A stretch of 64,000 nt of DNA from contig CAZRCG010000002.1 of NCBI GenBank assembly GCA_964598565.1, forward strand, positions 186,001 through 250,000, given 5' to 3'. The notes beneath the pieces are model-generated. The model had not been told where the DNA came from, did not search any database, and worked only from the letters and a program-made list of their open reading frames with translations. A program made the translations under genes and the position numbers. Source of the stretch: CAZRCG01 sp964598565. Its GTDB lineage: Bacteria; Bdellovibrionota; UBA2394. Below, in pieces: positions 26,531 through 35,016 of this stretch (its first letter is position 1; each line of letters starts with the position of its first letter).

Positions 26531-26953
26531 CTAGTTGGCTCGCCGCCGTTGAGCTCGAATCTGGCGAGCTTCTTCTGTTAAGGCAGCCTCTCCAAACGTT
26601 TCAACGATCTGATCAAAAATCTGGCGAATACCTTTCCCACCGGCGGCCCACGAATTGATTTGTTGTTTCACCGCCTCTGCTTCTGGCGAATTACAAGCCG
26701 ACAGCGTCCCTTGTTTATTGCAACCCTTCGGAAAGCCTACCATGGCATGAAATACCATTTCGGTAGCCATCGGCGGCGTTGTAGCCGTGCTGGGTGAGCC
26801 TCCATCGCCATGAGCACTGTGAGGGCTCGCCATGGAAGACACCATTGTCGGACTCAATAATTGATCGTGCAGCCGGCCAGTTTGAATCACCTGAACTAGC
26901 ATCAAAATGGCGACAATAAACAATAGAGAATTCGTAAGAATAGGGTTTTGCAT
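26531..26953 (-). CDS. Small membrane-anchored protein after the Cu-type ATPase
   Basis: I do not recognise this protein. Counted from the ATG at 26953 (GAGG about nine bases upstream; an earlier ATG at 26989 overlaps the ATPase stop), it has 140 residues. One N-terminal membrane span (LLFIVAILMLVQVI) is followed by a Ser, Pro, His and Met-rich stretch (SSMASPHSAHGDG, TPPMATEM) and a C-terminal region with two cysteines eight apart (GCNKQGTLSAC) and charged helices. The Met and His residues outside the membrane could bind copper, which would fit its position 32 bases after the copper-type P-ATPase. That link is inference from context and composition only. Confidence 0.7.
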   Translation of the reverse strand: MQNPILTNSLLFIVAILMLVQVIQTGRLHDQLLSPTMVSSMASPHSAHGDGGSPSTATTPPMATEMVFHAMVGFPKGCNKQGTLSACNSPEAEAVKQQINSWAAGGKGIRQIFDQIVETFGEAALTEEARQIRAQRRRAN

Positions 26954-26985
26954 CCGTCCATCATCCTCGGAGGGACTAGGCAACG

Positions 26986-28971
26986 TCAATCTTTCGCCAC
27001 TAAAACTCGCAACGAATTTAAGGCGACCGAAATCGAGCTTAGTCCCATGGCCACAGCAGCAACGTGTGGGTTGACGTCTATGGGAACCCAGCGCAATAAA
27101 AGTCCGGAGGCCAGAGGCAACGCCGCTAAATTATACAGAAAGCTCAGGGACAAATTCTGATAAATTAAACTTCGAATTTTCTTCGTCACTGCAAAGAGCG
27201 CAGGCACGGACCTCAGATCGTTTGAAACTAAAATGATATCGGCCGCACTTTGCGAAATGGCTGTGCCAGAGCCCATCGCCACACTTAGTCGAGCAGCTGC
27301 CAAGGCTGGAGCATCATTGAGGCCATCTCCTACGAAACAAATCTCTTCGGCAATCATATCGATACCTTTTTTCTTTGGGGCCGATAGCCGCTTAACAATG
27401 GTAGCCTTTTCTTCTGGCAATACACCTGCATGATAGAACTTTAACGAAAGACTTTTCGAAAGTGCTCGTGCCACATTCTCTGAGTCTCCGGTTATCATAC
27501 CAACCTGAAAACCTTGGGACGACAGTCCATGAATCACTTCTTTAGTTTCAGGTCTCAGAGCATCATCGAGCATAACCAAGCCCAGAAATTTCTCATCGAG
27601 TCCCAACCACAAAATAGTCTCATGCGTACCCTCCGCAGCCCAAACAAAGTCAGGTGGCACCTTGGTGGAGTCAAAGCCATTCTCAAAGAGCCACGTTAAG
27701 CTCCCCAAAACGCCTTTCACTTCTTTGCCATCAATCATTAATGTTCCGGAAACACCTTTGCCGGGCTCTACGTGAAGAGATTTGGCTTTCAATAGACTTA
27801 TCCCCTCTGCTTCAGCTCGCTCTAAAATTGCCTTGGCATAGGGATGCTGCGCTTCGGCTTCCATAGAGGCTGCCCACTGAAGAAGATCCCGATGCGAAAT
27901 ATTTTCAGCCGCTTTGAAACGAGTGACGCTGGGTGTTCCCTTTGTGAGGGTTCCTGTTTTATCAAAGGCAATGATATCGATGGCGCCCGCCTTGTGAACC
28001 GCTTCTAGTGAACGAATGAGTAGACCTTTACGATTGGCTCGCAGTACCCCTGTAAGAAACGCGAGTGGTACCGCCATACCCAGTGCGCAAGGGCAGGCAA
28101 TGACAAGTACGGTGAGAGCATGCACATAGGCTTTGCTTATAAGAGCCGTTTGATTCCACCAATAAAGGAAGATGGCGGCCGCAAAACAAACAACGAAGGG
28201 CACGAAAATATGGGCCACCCGATCCATTGTCAACTGAATCTTGGGTTTGTTCCGTAAACTTTCTTCAACCTTCGCCACCAAAAGATTATGGAACGAATTG
28301 TCTACAAGCTCTGTCACTTCTACTTTAAAGGCTTGGCCTACATTTAAGGCCCCTTGGCTCAGGTCGTTTCCCTGAGAAAGAGCCTGGGGCCTAGACTCCC
28401 CCGTTAATACACTCAAATCTACCATGGCATCTGTCAGAAGTTTCCCATCGGCCGTGAGACGTTCTCCCGAGGCGACCAACAATACATCGCCCTTGCGTAT
28501 CTCAGACAATGAAATCGATTCTACGCCTCCCAATGCTCCATCGGCCGATTCCTCCTCGCTATTCTTCAAGCGGCGTGCAGTTTCGGGAAGCAACCCTTGT
28601 AATCTTTTTAGGTGAGCTCGAATCTTAGAGAGTGCGCGCCCCTCAAAGAGCTGGCCTAGTAATACAAAACTCGCGATAAATGCTGCTGAGTCAAAGTAAA
28701 GCTCCTGGTTCCCATAAACCCAAGAATACAATGACAACGTGAACGACGCTACGATGCTAATACCGATCAGAGTATTCATATCGGATCGAACGAAGATCTT
28801 AGGAATTGATGTGATGAAGTGTCTGCCGAAAAATACGATAACAGCCGTCGCTGAGATAAACGAAATCCAAAGGCCCATAGTGCCTAACTCGAACGGCAAG
28901 AACTCCGGCATTCCCGCTGCCATAGAAACTGCCGACAATGCAAAGGCTAGAACTACTTTTTGAATATCCAT
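26986..28971 (-). CDS. Copper-type P1B ATPase without N-terminal metal-binding domain
   Basis: This heavy-metal P-type ATPase of 661 residues exports Cu(I) or a similar ion. The ion-path motif is CPCALGMAVPL, the phosphorylation site is DKTGTLTKG, the P1B His-Pro is HPYAKAI, and the hinge is GDGLNDAPALAAA. Eight membrane spans are visible, and the C-terminal pair ends with NLAALPLASG and NVHAAA-like residues (here NPHVAAVAMGLSSISVALNSLR), the CopA family signature with Asn, Met and Ser. The usual N-terminal HMA domain with CxxC is missing: the protein begins directly with the first span. It begins 19 bases after the ddl stop. CcoI/FixI-like enzymes that load copper into cbb3 oxidase are an alternative, but no cco gene is nearby. 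Confidence 0.92.
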   Translation of the reverse strand: MDIQKVVLAFALSAVSMAAGMPEFLPFELGTMGLWISFISATAVIVFFGRHFITSIPKIFVRSDMNTLIGISIVASFTLSLYSWVYGNQELYFDSAAFIASFVLLGQLFEGRALSKIRAHLKRLQGLLPETARRLKNSEEESADGALGGVESISLSEIRKGDVLLVASGERLTADGKLLTDAMVDLSVLTGESRPQALSQGNDLSQGALNVGQAFKVEVTELVDNSFHNLLVAKVEESLRNKPKIQLTMDRVAHIFVPFVVCFAAAIFLYWWNQTALISKAYVHALTVLVIACPCALGMAVPLAFLTGVLRANRKGLLIRSLEAVHKAGAIDIIAFDKTGTLTKGTPSVTRFKAAENISHRDLLQWAASMEAEAQHPYAKAILERAEAEGISLLKAKSLHVEPGKGVSGTLMIDGKEVKGVLGSLTWLFENGFDSTKVPPDFVWAAEGTHETILWLGLDEKFLGLVMLDDALRPETKEVIHGLSSQGFQVGMITGDSENVARALSKSLSLKFYHAGVLPEEKATIVKRLSAPKKKGIDMIAEEICFVGDGLNDAPALAAARLSVAMGSGTAISQSAADIILVSNDLRSVPALFAVTKKIRSLIYQNLSLSFLYNLAALPLASGLLLRWVPIDVNPHVAAVAMGLSSISVALNSLRVLVAKD

Positions 28972-28990
28972 CGGAATAACCTAACGAAAG

Positions 28991-30118
28991 CTAGTTCTTC
29001 TGTCTCTGTTGAAAGCGCTCGACTGCGAGATCTAAGAGTCGCGAGATCAATTCTGTATAAGATATCCCCGAAGCCTCCCACAATTTCGGATACATGCTGA
29101 TAGGCGTAAATCCAGGGATTGTATTAATTTCGTTGAGATAAAGTTTGGACGTCGATTTATCCATAAAAAAATCAACCCTTGCCAGCCCCGCACACTCAAG
29201 AGCCTTAAAGGCCATGATCGACAGTCTCTGAATCTCCTCAATCTGAGACGGCTGCAAGTCTGCCGCAGGAACAAGAAGGCTCGCCCCCTGTTCATCCACA
29301 TATTTGGCTTCATAACTATAAAAATCTCCATGCGGTACGATCTCCCCGACGATACTCGCTTTGGGGTTCTCATTACCTAAAACAGCGCATTCTAATTCTC
29401 GAGCGACAATCGCCCGTTCAAAGAGCACTTTGGTATCGTAGCGAAAGGCCTCTTTGATTTGAAACTCTGCCTCTGCTCGAGACTTGACCTTCGAGACACC
29501 CACAGACGACCCCATGTTGGCAGGCTTTACAAAATAGGGATAACCAAAGGTCTCCTCGGCCTTCATTACAAGAGTCATGGGCGCTACTTCAAAAGTGGAT
29601 CGAAACCCTGTCAGCCAAGGCACGACCGGAATACCAGCGTGTTGTAAGAGTCGCTTGGCCAACTCTTTATCCATACAGACCGCCGAACCCAAGACTCCTG
29701 AACCGACATACGGCAGATTAGCCAACTCTAGAAATCCCTGCATCGTACCATCTTCGCCGTTAGGGCCGTGCAATACCGGAAACACAATATCACACTGCAA
29801 ATCTGAAACGAGGGCGTTCGGCTTGATCGCTGAATCTTGGGAGGAGACAGGCAATAGCCTTCCTTTGTTCTCACTGGGCAAAAGACTGACGGCCTGATTG
29901 GTCGCATTTAAAGAAACCAATTTAGGATTCGAGCTTTGAAGGAGTAACTTCGCTTCATCGGCCAAAAACCAGCGGCCCTTCTTATCGACACCCACTAAAA
30001 TGGGCTCAAATTTACTTCTGTCAATCGATCGAAAAACGGAAGCGGCTGATACAATACTTACTTCGTGCTCGCCAGAGCGACCGCCAAACAAAATCAAGAC
30101 CCGACGTTGTTTTATCAT
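28991..30118 (-). CDS. ddl: D-alanine-D-alanine ligase
   Basis: Ddl joins two D-alanines for the peptidoglycan stem peptide. It has 375 residues and an ATP-grasp fold. The N-terminal motif is LFGGRSGEHEVSIVSA, then PVLHGPNGEDGTMQGFLEL, LPYVGSGVLGSAVCMDK, the ATP-binding FVKPANMGSSVGVSKV, and the C-terminal catalytic LARVDFFMD, LYLNEINTIPGFTPISMYP. All catalytic motifs are intact. The long form, with about 40 residues more than E. coli DdlB, matches the DdlA type. It sits between ispE (129 bases upstream, with a possible small ORF) and the copper-type ATPase. Alr at 46473 supplies the D-alanine substrate. Confidence 0.95.
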   Translation of the reverse strand: MIKQRRVLILFGGRSGEHEVSIVSAASVFRSIDRSKFEPILVGVDKKGRWFLADEAKLLLQSSNPKLVSLNATNQAVSLLPSENKGRLLPVSSQDSAIKPNALVSDLQCDIVFPVLHGPNGEDGTMQGFLELANLPYVGSGVLGSAVCMDKELAKRLLQHAGIPVVPWLTGFRSTFEVAPMTLVMKAEETFGYPYFVKPANMGSSVGVSKVKSRAEAEFQIKEAFRYDTKVLFERAIVARELECAVLGNENPKASIVGEIVPHGDFYSYEAKYVDEQGASLLVPAADLQPSQIEEIQRLSIMAFKALECAGLARVDFFMDKSTSKLYLNEINTIPGFTPISMYPKLWEASGISYTELISRLLDLAVERFQQRQKN

Positions 30119-30161
30119 TTCATTCAGTCTAACGGCTACGATACAAATTCAAAACGACTTT

Positions 30162-30239
30162 TCAACTTCGAATCATGTTGGACGTTCGCCTCTGCATCAG
30201 CGCCCGCTTAGGCATGGCCAGCCGCTCGTACTTAGCCAT
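30162..30239 (-). CDS. Possible small basic ORF after ispE (25 residues)
   Basis: A 25-codon ORF starts with ATG at 30239, eight bases after the ispE stop, and is preceded by GGCGG. The product is strongly basic and begins MAKYERLAMPKRALMQRR. The MPKR start faintly recalls ribosomal proteins such as bL32, but the rest does not match. The gap before ddl is otherwise empty. It may be a chance ORF; ribosome profiling or conservation would decide. Confidence 0.25.
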   Translation of the reverse strand: MAKYERLAMPKRALMQRRTSNMIRS

Positions 30240-30247
30240 CCGCCTAA

Positions 30248-31129
30248 TCACGCCATCGTCGTTACGGCCATCGCATTCCAGCCTCTCTTTTGAAATATCG
30301 TCGCCATCTTTTTCGCAGAGGGAGCATCTTTAAATAAGCCAAAGAGCGTCGAGCCAGAGCCACTCATTCGAGCCGCTAGCGCACCGGCTTTGTGCAACGA
30401 ACGCAGCTGATCGTGCATAGAGGGATAAACCTCGAAAATCGGCTCCTCAAAACTATTCTCTAGTTGAGGAACGGACCAGTCACTGCTCAACAACCATCTG
30501 GGAAGGCCTTGCCACGAGGGCATGACGCTGTGGCGCTCTCTCCAAACATCGAGGGCTCCGTAGGCCCAGGGCGTTGAAATGGCATACTTCGGAAATATCA
30601 ACACCACATGAAATTCTTGTACGGCGGGCAAACTCGTTAGTATCTCGCCACGACCCTCACACCACGACCATGGCCCACCCAGAAAAAAAGGAATATCCGA
30701 ACCCAAACAAGAAGCTAATTTCACAAGTCTTCGACGAAAGGGGCCCTTTTTTTGAGTCCAGGGAGCTCCACAAAAATCCGCCAGGGCCAAAAGTGTGGTG
30801 GCGGCGTCACTGCTACCACCTCCCAAGCCAGCCCCCGTCGGCACCACTTTGTTGAGTCGAATCTCCGCCGTCAGTGGACGGGACGCCTCTTTACAAAAGC
30901 CCATGAAGGCTCGTTCAATTAAATTAGCCCCCGCCGGCATCTTAAAATTGGAGTCTAGTACTACCGACGGCTTATCAGAGTCTCGCACCTGGATGGTCAG
31001 TCGATCGCCCCATCTCAATTTCACCATCCAGGACTCCAGGTCATGAAATCCGTCGGTTCGACGCGGACCCACTCTTAAAATCATGTTCACCTTTGCCGGA
31101 CAAAGCAGATTGCGATAGATACGCTGCAT
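30248..31129 (-). CDS. ispE: 4-diphosphocytidyl-2-C-methyl-D-erythritol kinase
   Basis: IspE phosphorylates CDP-methylerythritol in the MEP isoprenoid pathway. It is a GHMP kinase: the N-terminal CPAKVNMILRV, the ATP-binding loop PTGAGLGGGSSDAAT near residue 105, and the C-terminal AARMSGSGSTLFGLF. I place the start at the ATG at 31129, which leaves the usual ten or so residues before PAKVN; the ATG at 31183 would run into dus. The length of 293 is normal. Its ATG and that of the divergent dus gene share the bases CATG, so the two genes begin head to head with no space between them. Dxr at 35017 is another enzyme of the same pathway. Confidence 0.94.
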   Translation of the reverse strand: MQRIYRNLLCPAKVNMILRVGPRRTDGFHDLESWMVKLRWGDRLTIQVRDSDKPSVVLDSNFKMPAGANLIERAFMGFCKEASRPLTAEIRLNKVVPTGAGLGGGSSDAATTLLALADFCGAPWTQKKGPFRRRLVKLASCLGSDIPFFLGGPWSWCEGRGEILTSLPAVQEFHVVLIFPKYAISTPWAYGALDVWRERHSVMPSWQGLPRWLLSSDWSVPQLENSFEEPIFEVYPSMHDQLRSLHKAGALAARMSGSGSTLFGLFKDAPSAKKMATIFQKRGWNAMAVTTMA

Positions 31130-32174
31130 GCCAGGCCTTTCTACACCCTCAGGACGACCCGCACGAGTTTTTTCCGCACCCATGGCTGGCTATACCGACC
31201 CACCCTATCGTCGACTCATGAAACGATTTAAGGTCTGTAGCCTATTTACGGAGATGATCGACTCGCACGCTCTCATTCACCGTAACGAGAAAACTATGAA
31301 GATGCTTGCCCCACGAGACCCCGACCTCTCGACACAGATGGCTGCCGGCACCGTGCCCCTTGCTGAACGAGCTCTCGATGTTTTGCTCGACTCCGATACG
31401 GCGGCGATCAATATTAATATGGGCTGTCCTGCCAAGAAAGTCGTCGGCTGCGGGGGCGGAAGTAATTTGCTGCGCGATCCCCTGCTGGTGAGAGATATGT
31501 GTCGACTTGTTCGAAAAAAAACCTCCCTGCCATTTTCGGTGAAATTTCGTTCAGGCTGGAACTCAAGCCTCATAAATTATCTCGAGATGGGTACCATCTT
31601 TCAAGACGAGGGGGTCGACTTCATCATGCTTCATGCACGGACCCGCGCCGAAGCCTTTTCGGGGCAGGCTCACTGGGACCATATTGCCGCTCTCAAAAAG
31701 CACCTGAAAATCCCCGTCATCGGAAACGGCGATATCGTCAGTTATGAGACCGCTCGAACCGCCTTTGAAACGACGGGATGCGACGGGCTTGCGATCGGGC
31801 GTGGGGCCATTGGAAATCCTTGGCTCTATGTGCAAGCAGACCGAGCCATACAAGGACTTCCCCCAGCTCCCGAACCTTCGCTTCAAGAACGTTACGATGT
31901 GATCACCGAGCACTATCGTTATGTGGTCGAACACTACGGCCTCTATTTCAGCAGCCATATCATTCGCAAACATCTGGTCGGTTATTTAAAGGGGCTTCCC
32001 AATCATAAAGAAGTTAAAGAAGAGCTTTTTTCTCACGAACCTCTCCTGCCTGAAATTCTCGAAAGTGTGCTTCAGCGATATTTCTTTAAAGATCTTATCG
32101 ATCTCCAAAAGGCAAAAACGGCACTGACGGATCAGACTTGCGACGACGCCTCCAAAGTATCATCTCTTCAATAA
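31128..32174 (+). CDS. dus: tRNA-dihydrouridine synthase
   Basis: An FMN enzyme that reduces uridines in tRNA. It has 348 residues with a TIM barrel: FSAPMAGYTDPPYRRL, AININMGCPAKKVVGCGGGS (catalytic Cys), FSVKFRSGW, LHARTRAEAFSGQAHWD, IPVIGNGDIVS, and the phosphate-binding GLAIGRGAIGNPWLY. The C-terminal helical domain follows. The pattern is closest to DusB. The ATG at 31128 is the only start compatible with the FSAPM region, since a stop lies three codons upstream. The promoter must therefore lie inside the opposing ispE gene. Its 3' end overlaps the convergent pssA by 80 bases. Confidence 0.94.
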   Translation: MPGLSTPSGRPARVFSAPMAGYTDPPYRRLMKRFKVCSLFTEMIDSHALIHRNEKTMKMLAPRDPDLSTQMAAGTVPLAERALDVLLDSDTAAININMGCPAKKVVGCGGGSNLLRDPLLVRDMCRLVRKKTSLPFSVKFRSGWNSSLINYLEMGTIFQDEGVDFIMLHARTRAEAFSGQAHWDHIAALKKHLKIPVIGNGDIVSYETARTAFETTGCDGLAIGRGAIGNPWLYVQADRAIQGLPPAPEPSLQERYDVITEHYRYVVEHYGLYFSSHIIRKHLVGYLKGLPNHKEVKEELFSHEPLLPEILESVLQRYFFKDLIDLQKAKTALTDQTCDDASKVSSLQ

Positions 32175-32904
32175 ATCCACTCGCTAGATAAATCAAAAAC
32201 AGCGAAAACAACGCTAACTCCTGAAATATGAAAATTAGAAGTATCAACACCATCGCTAATAAAAAAGCCTGGAGCGGCTGCTTGTGCACCTGTAGATCTT
32301 TGAATGATCGAAATCGTACGTTCGAGACCATTAAGAGGGCCAGCAATACAGTCATCATAAAAACTCCCCACTTGAGAATGAAGGGGTTCGTTGCTTGATG
32401 AACGACCAAGGTAAAAACGGCCAATCCTCCTGCGGCCACCGGGGACGAAAGCCCCTTGAAGTATTTTCGAGACGGGGCTTCTGCCGTGGTCACATTAAAA
32501 CGTGCCAGTCGAATCGCCGCACATGCCAAAAATAAGAAAGAAGCTGACCAACCCAAACGACCAAAATCTGACAGCGTGGAAGCGTAAACCAAAACAGCAG
32601 GCGCCACACCAAAACTCACCATATCGGCAATCGAATCGAAATGAGACCCAAAATCAGATTCTGCTTTCATGAATCGCGCAATCCGCCCATCAAGACTATC
32701 AAAAACAGTCGCAATAATAATGGCAAATACGGCCACTCGAAAATCGGATGTCTCTTCGATCACCACTGAAATCGAATAAATAATGGCATAAAATCCTGCA
32801 AATAGCGCCGCCCCGGTCAACAAACTTGGCAGTATCACCACGCCTTTCTGCAGGCGTTTTCGAGAGTGCTCTTTGGGAACCATCATTAAATCGTTCGGTT
32901 TCAT
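32095..32904 (-). CDS. pssA: CDP-diacylglycerol-serine O-phosphatidyltransferase
   Basis: This integral membrane enzyme makes phosphatidylserine, the precursor of phosphatidylethanolamine. The CDP-alcohol phosphotransferase motif is present: DSLDGRIARFMKAESDFGSHFDSIAD, with all its conserved Asp, Gly, Ala and Arg residues, near residues 65-90. About eight membrane spans follow (FLFLACAAIRLA, VAAGGLAVFTLVV, MTVLLALLMVS, FLLAMVLILLIFIF). The presence of 269 residues and the FNVTTAEAPSRKYFKGLSSP segment match the PssA type rather than PgsA. Its ATG overlaps the tsaB stop (ATGA). It ends the rpsB-to-pssA run, together with cdsA, which provides its CDP-diacylglycerol substrate. Confidence 0.92.
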   Translation of the reverse strand: MKPNDLMMVPKEHSRKRLQKGVVILPSLLTGAALFAGFYAIIYSISVVIEETSDFRVAVFAIIIATVFDSLDGRIARFMKAESDFGSHFDSIADMVSFGVAPAVLVYASTLSDFGRLGWSASFLFLACAAIRLARFNVTTAEAPSRKYFKGLSSPVAAGGLAVFTLVVHQATNPFILKWGVFMMTVLLALLMVSNVRFRSFKDLQVHKQPLQAFLLAMVLILLIFIFQELALFSLFLIYLASGFIEEMILWRRRRKSDPSVPFLPFGDR

Positions 32905-33293
32905 ACGCCAAAATGATCTTTCTCATAGATAGGAGTCAACTGATCAAGGTTCTCTACCCTTTCACAAGTCTCCCATGAAAGTGCCGAAAGGTCTCTTTGA
33001 GTGGGAGATTGAAATTTTCTTAGCGGAATTTTTTTTGTGTAGGCCCATACTTTGGCCACTGTTAAACCCATTCTTAAACCTGTATACGAGCCAGGGCCAA
33101 TACCCACCGCCAGCGCCTCGACGTCAGATATTCTCCAATCAGAACTTTTAATAATTAAATCGAGCTCCGCTAATAAAATCTTCGATTGATTTTTGAGGTC
33201 TTCGGCAATAACGGCTTGCTGAACCAACGTCTGATCTTCAAACAGGGCCATAACGACCGTCGGCGTCGCCGTATCAAAGGCTATCCACTTCAT
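32901..33293 (-). CDS. tsaB: Short TsaB-like protein (t6A tRNA modification)
   Basis: TsaB is the non-catalytic partner that helps TsaD place threonylcarbamoyl on A37 of tRNA. The first 90 residues follow the family closely: IAFDTATPTVVMALFED, then a helix NQSKILLAELDLII, and the nucleotide-loop motif VGIGPGSYTGLRMGLTVAK near residues 63-80. The protein is only 130 residues, against about 230 in E. coli. Its end, LTPIYEKDHFGV, resembles the normal TsaB ending (PVYLRNN), so the central C-terminal subdomain of about 100 residues seems to be deleted rather than the end lost. It is coupled to both neighbours by ATGA overlaps, so a simple sequencing frameshift is unlikely. Confidence 0.82.
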   Translation of the reverse strand: MKWIAFDTATPTVVMALFEDQTLVQQAVIAEDLKNQSKILLAELDLIIKSSDWRISDVEALAVGIGPGSYTGLRMGLTVAKVWAYTKKIPLRKFQSPTQRDLSALSWETCERVENLDQLTPIYEKDHFGV

Positions 33294-34984
33294 CTAAAGA
33301 GTCGTAGCACAGGCTCAAAAAGTTGATAGCGATTTATATCATTTACGAGCACCAAGCCAAAAAGAGCGATCAAAATGAAAATGCCGATTTGCATCGCAAT
33401 CTCCATCACCCGCAAACTAATAGGCTTTCTTCGAACCCATTCAATCAAGAAGAATGTCGCATGCCCACCATCTAAGACGGGAATCGGCAATAAATTAACT
33501 AAGCCCAAGGTAATCGAAAGAAGGGCCAAATTAGACAAAAATGAAATCCATCCCATATAACCGCCGCCGGCCACCCGATAGCTATTGCCCGCCACCTTAT
33601 AAATCATAATGGGGCTACCGAGCAGTTTTAGAGACAACTGTCCGGTAAACAATTTGTAGAGAGCTTGAACGGTGGTGCTCATCATATTCCACGACTCAGA
33701 AAGTCCTCGCCCGAGAAGAACAATGGGATTCCAAGATCGCTCCATAGACAGCTCGGTATCGAGCATCTTGGCGGAACTTACCCCAATTCGAAAGACAGGC
33801 TCTCGCGCCATGGGATTATCTTTCCCCATGATCGGATCATCGATGGTCGTCGCCTTGGCCTGCAGAGTGGCCGACATTTCTCTTCCATTTCGATTCCAAG
33901 TGATTTTCACTGGTTTACCTTGAGAGGATTTAATCTCTTCGGCCAACAAACCGAAATGTTTCATCTGCTTTCCGTTAATGGCGACGAGCCGATCTTCTGC
34001 TACTAATCCAGCCTGCGCCGCAGGCGACTCGGGCTCAACGCGTCCCACCACCAATTCGGTAGATTTCAAGCCTAATCGATCCACCACAGGCCCTTTGCCC
34101 ACTGGCACGACCATTTCAAAATTCAAAAACTCTGAGCCTCGCTCTACAACCACCGTATGACTTCCCGGTTGAAGGGTTTCGACAACACGTAAAAACTGAT
34201 CATTCGTAACAATGGTCGATGGTCCAATAGCACGCACCCGATCAAAGCGTCTTAAGCCCGACTGAAATGCGATCGATTCTTCCGTGTCATAAAAGATTTG
34301 TGCAACTTCATAATTTGGCGAAACGCCTAAACGATAGGCCTCAATATCTTCGCCAAACTTCGACTTCGTGGGCACATAAGCCGGCGTCACCGGAACCACC
34401 AGTTCTTCGGCGGCACCCGTATCGCTCTTCATTCGTTCAATAGAAAACTGAAGCGTCTTACCCTCGGACTGTTCTACAAACTTTTCAATATCTTGAAATC
34501 TCTTAATGGGGCTGCCGTCGATCGCCTTGATACGATCCCCGGACAAAAGACCACTCAACTCGGCCGGTCGACCGCTTTCCATGGTACCGACCACAGGATC
34601 CACATTGGGAATTCCCGTAATAAGCATCAAAGAAAACAGGAGTATAGGAAGCAATAAATTGAAAACGGGTCCACCAAACACGACCAAGAGTTTCTGAGGA
34701 GGGGTCTTAGACAAGAAGCCGACCTTTTTTTCTTCTGCATTATACTCTTTAGAAGGATCATCGCCGGCCATCTTGACGTAGCCACCCAGAGGCAGAAGAC
34801 CAATCATGTACTCAGTATCGCCTTTTTTGAAAGAAACAATAGCGGGCCCCATGCCAATGGCAAAACGCTCAACGCGAATACCCACCCACTTCGCCATCAA
34901 AAAATGGCCAAGCTCATGTACAAAAACCAATACGAAAAACAATAGGGCGAAAAATCCGATATCGAAAATCCAGTGAGGGATCAT
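33290..34984 (-). CDS. rseP: Site-2 metalloprotease RseP
   Basis: RseP cleaves membrane-bound anti-sigma factors and remnant signal peptides within the inner membrane. The zinc site is HELGH in VFVHELGHFLMAKW near residue 25, completed by the C-terminal NLLPIPVLDGGH with the third metal ligand. Two PDZ domains in the periplasmic part are shown by VGTMESGRPAELSGLLSGDRIKAIDG and VVGRVEPESPAAQAGLVAEDRLVAINGK. There are about four membrane spans. At 564 residues it is longer than E. coli RseP (450), with a longer stretch between and after the PDZ domains. It lies between dxr and tsaB in the usual cdsA-dxr-rseP order. No rseA or rpoE gene is present here. Confidence 0.95.
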   Translation of the reverse strand: MIPHWIFDIGFFALLFFVLVFVHELGHFLMAKWVGIRVERFAIGMGPAIVSFKKGDTEYMIGLLPLGGYVKMAGDDPSKEYNAEEKKVGFLSKTPPQKLLVVFGGPVFNLLLPILLFSLMLITGIPNVDPVVGTMESGRPAELSGLLSGDRIKAIDGSPIKRFQDIEKFVEQSEGKTLQFSIERMKSDTGAAEELVVPVTPAYVPTKSKFGEDIEAYRLGVSPNYEVAQIFYDTEESIAFQSGLRRFDRVRAIGPSTIVTNDQFLRVVETLQPGSHTVVVERGSEFLNFEMVVPVGKGPVVDRLGLKSTELVVGRVEPESPAAQAGLVAEDRLVAINGKQMKHFGLLAEEIKSSQGKPVKITWNRNGREMSATLQAKATTIDDPIMGKDNPMAREPVFRIGVSSAKMLDTELSMERSWNPIVLLGRGLSESWNMMSTTVQALYKLFTGQLSLKLLGSPIMIYKVAGNSYRVAGGGYMGWISFLSNLALLSITLGLVNLLPIPVLDGGHATFFLIEWVRRKPISLRVMEIAMQIGIFILIALFGLVLVNDINRYQLFEPVLRLFR

Positions 34985-35016
34985 CAGATCAGCCTCTCAC
35001 GAAGATCTCCGTTCCG

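Noticed and set aside
31563..31973. A 136-codon minus-strand frame inside dus
   Set aside because: The dus frame on the plus strand has all catalytic motifs; this is a shadow frame.
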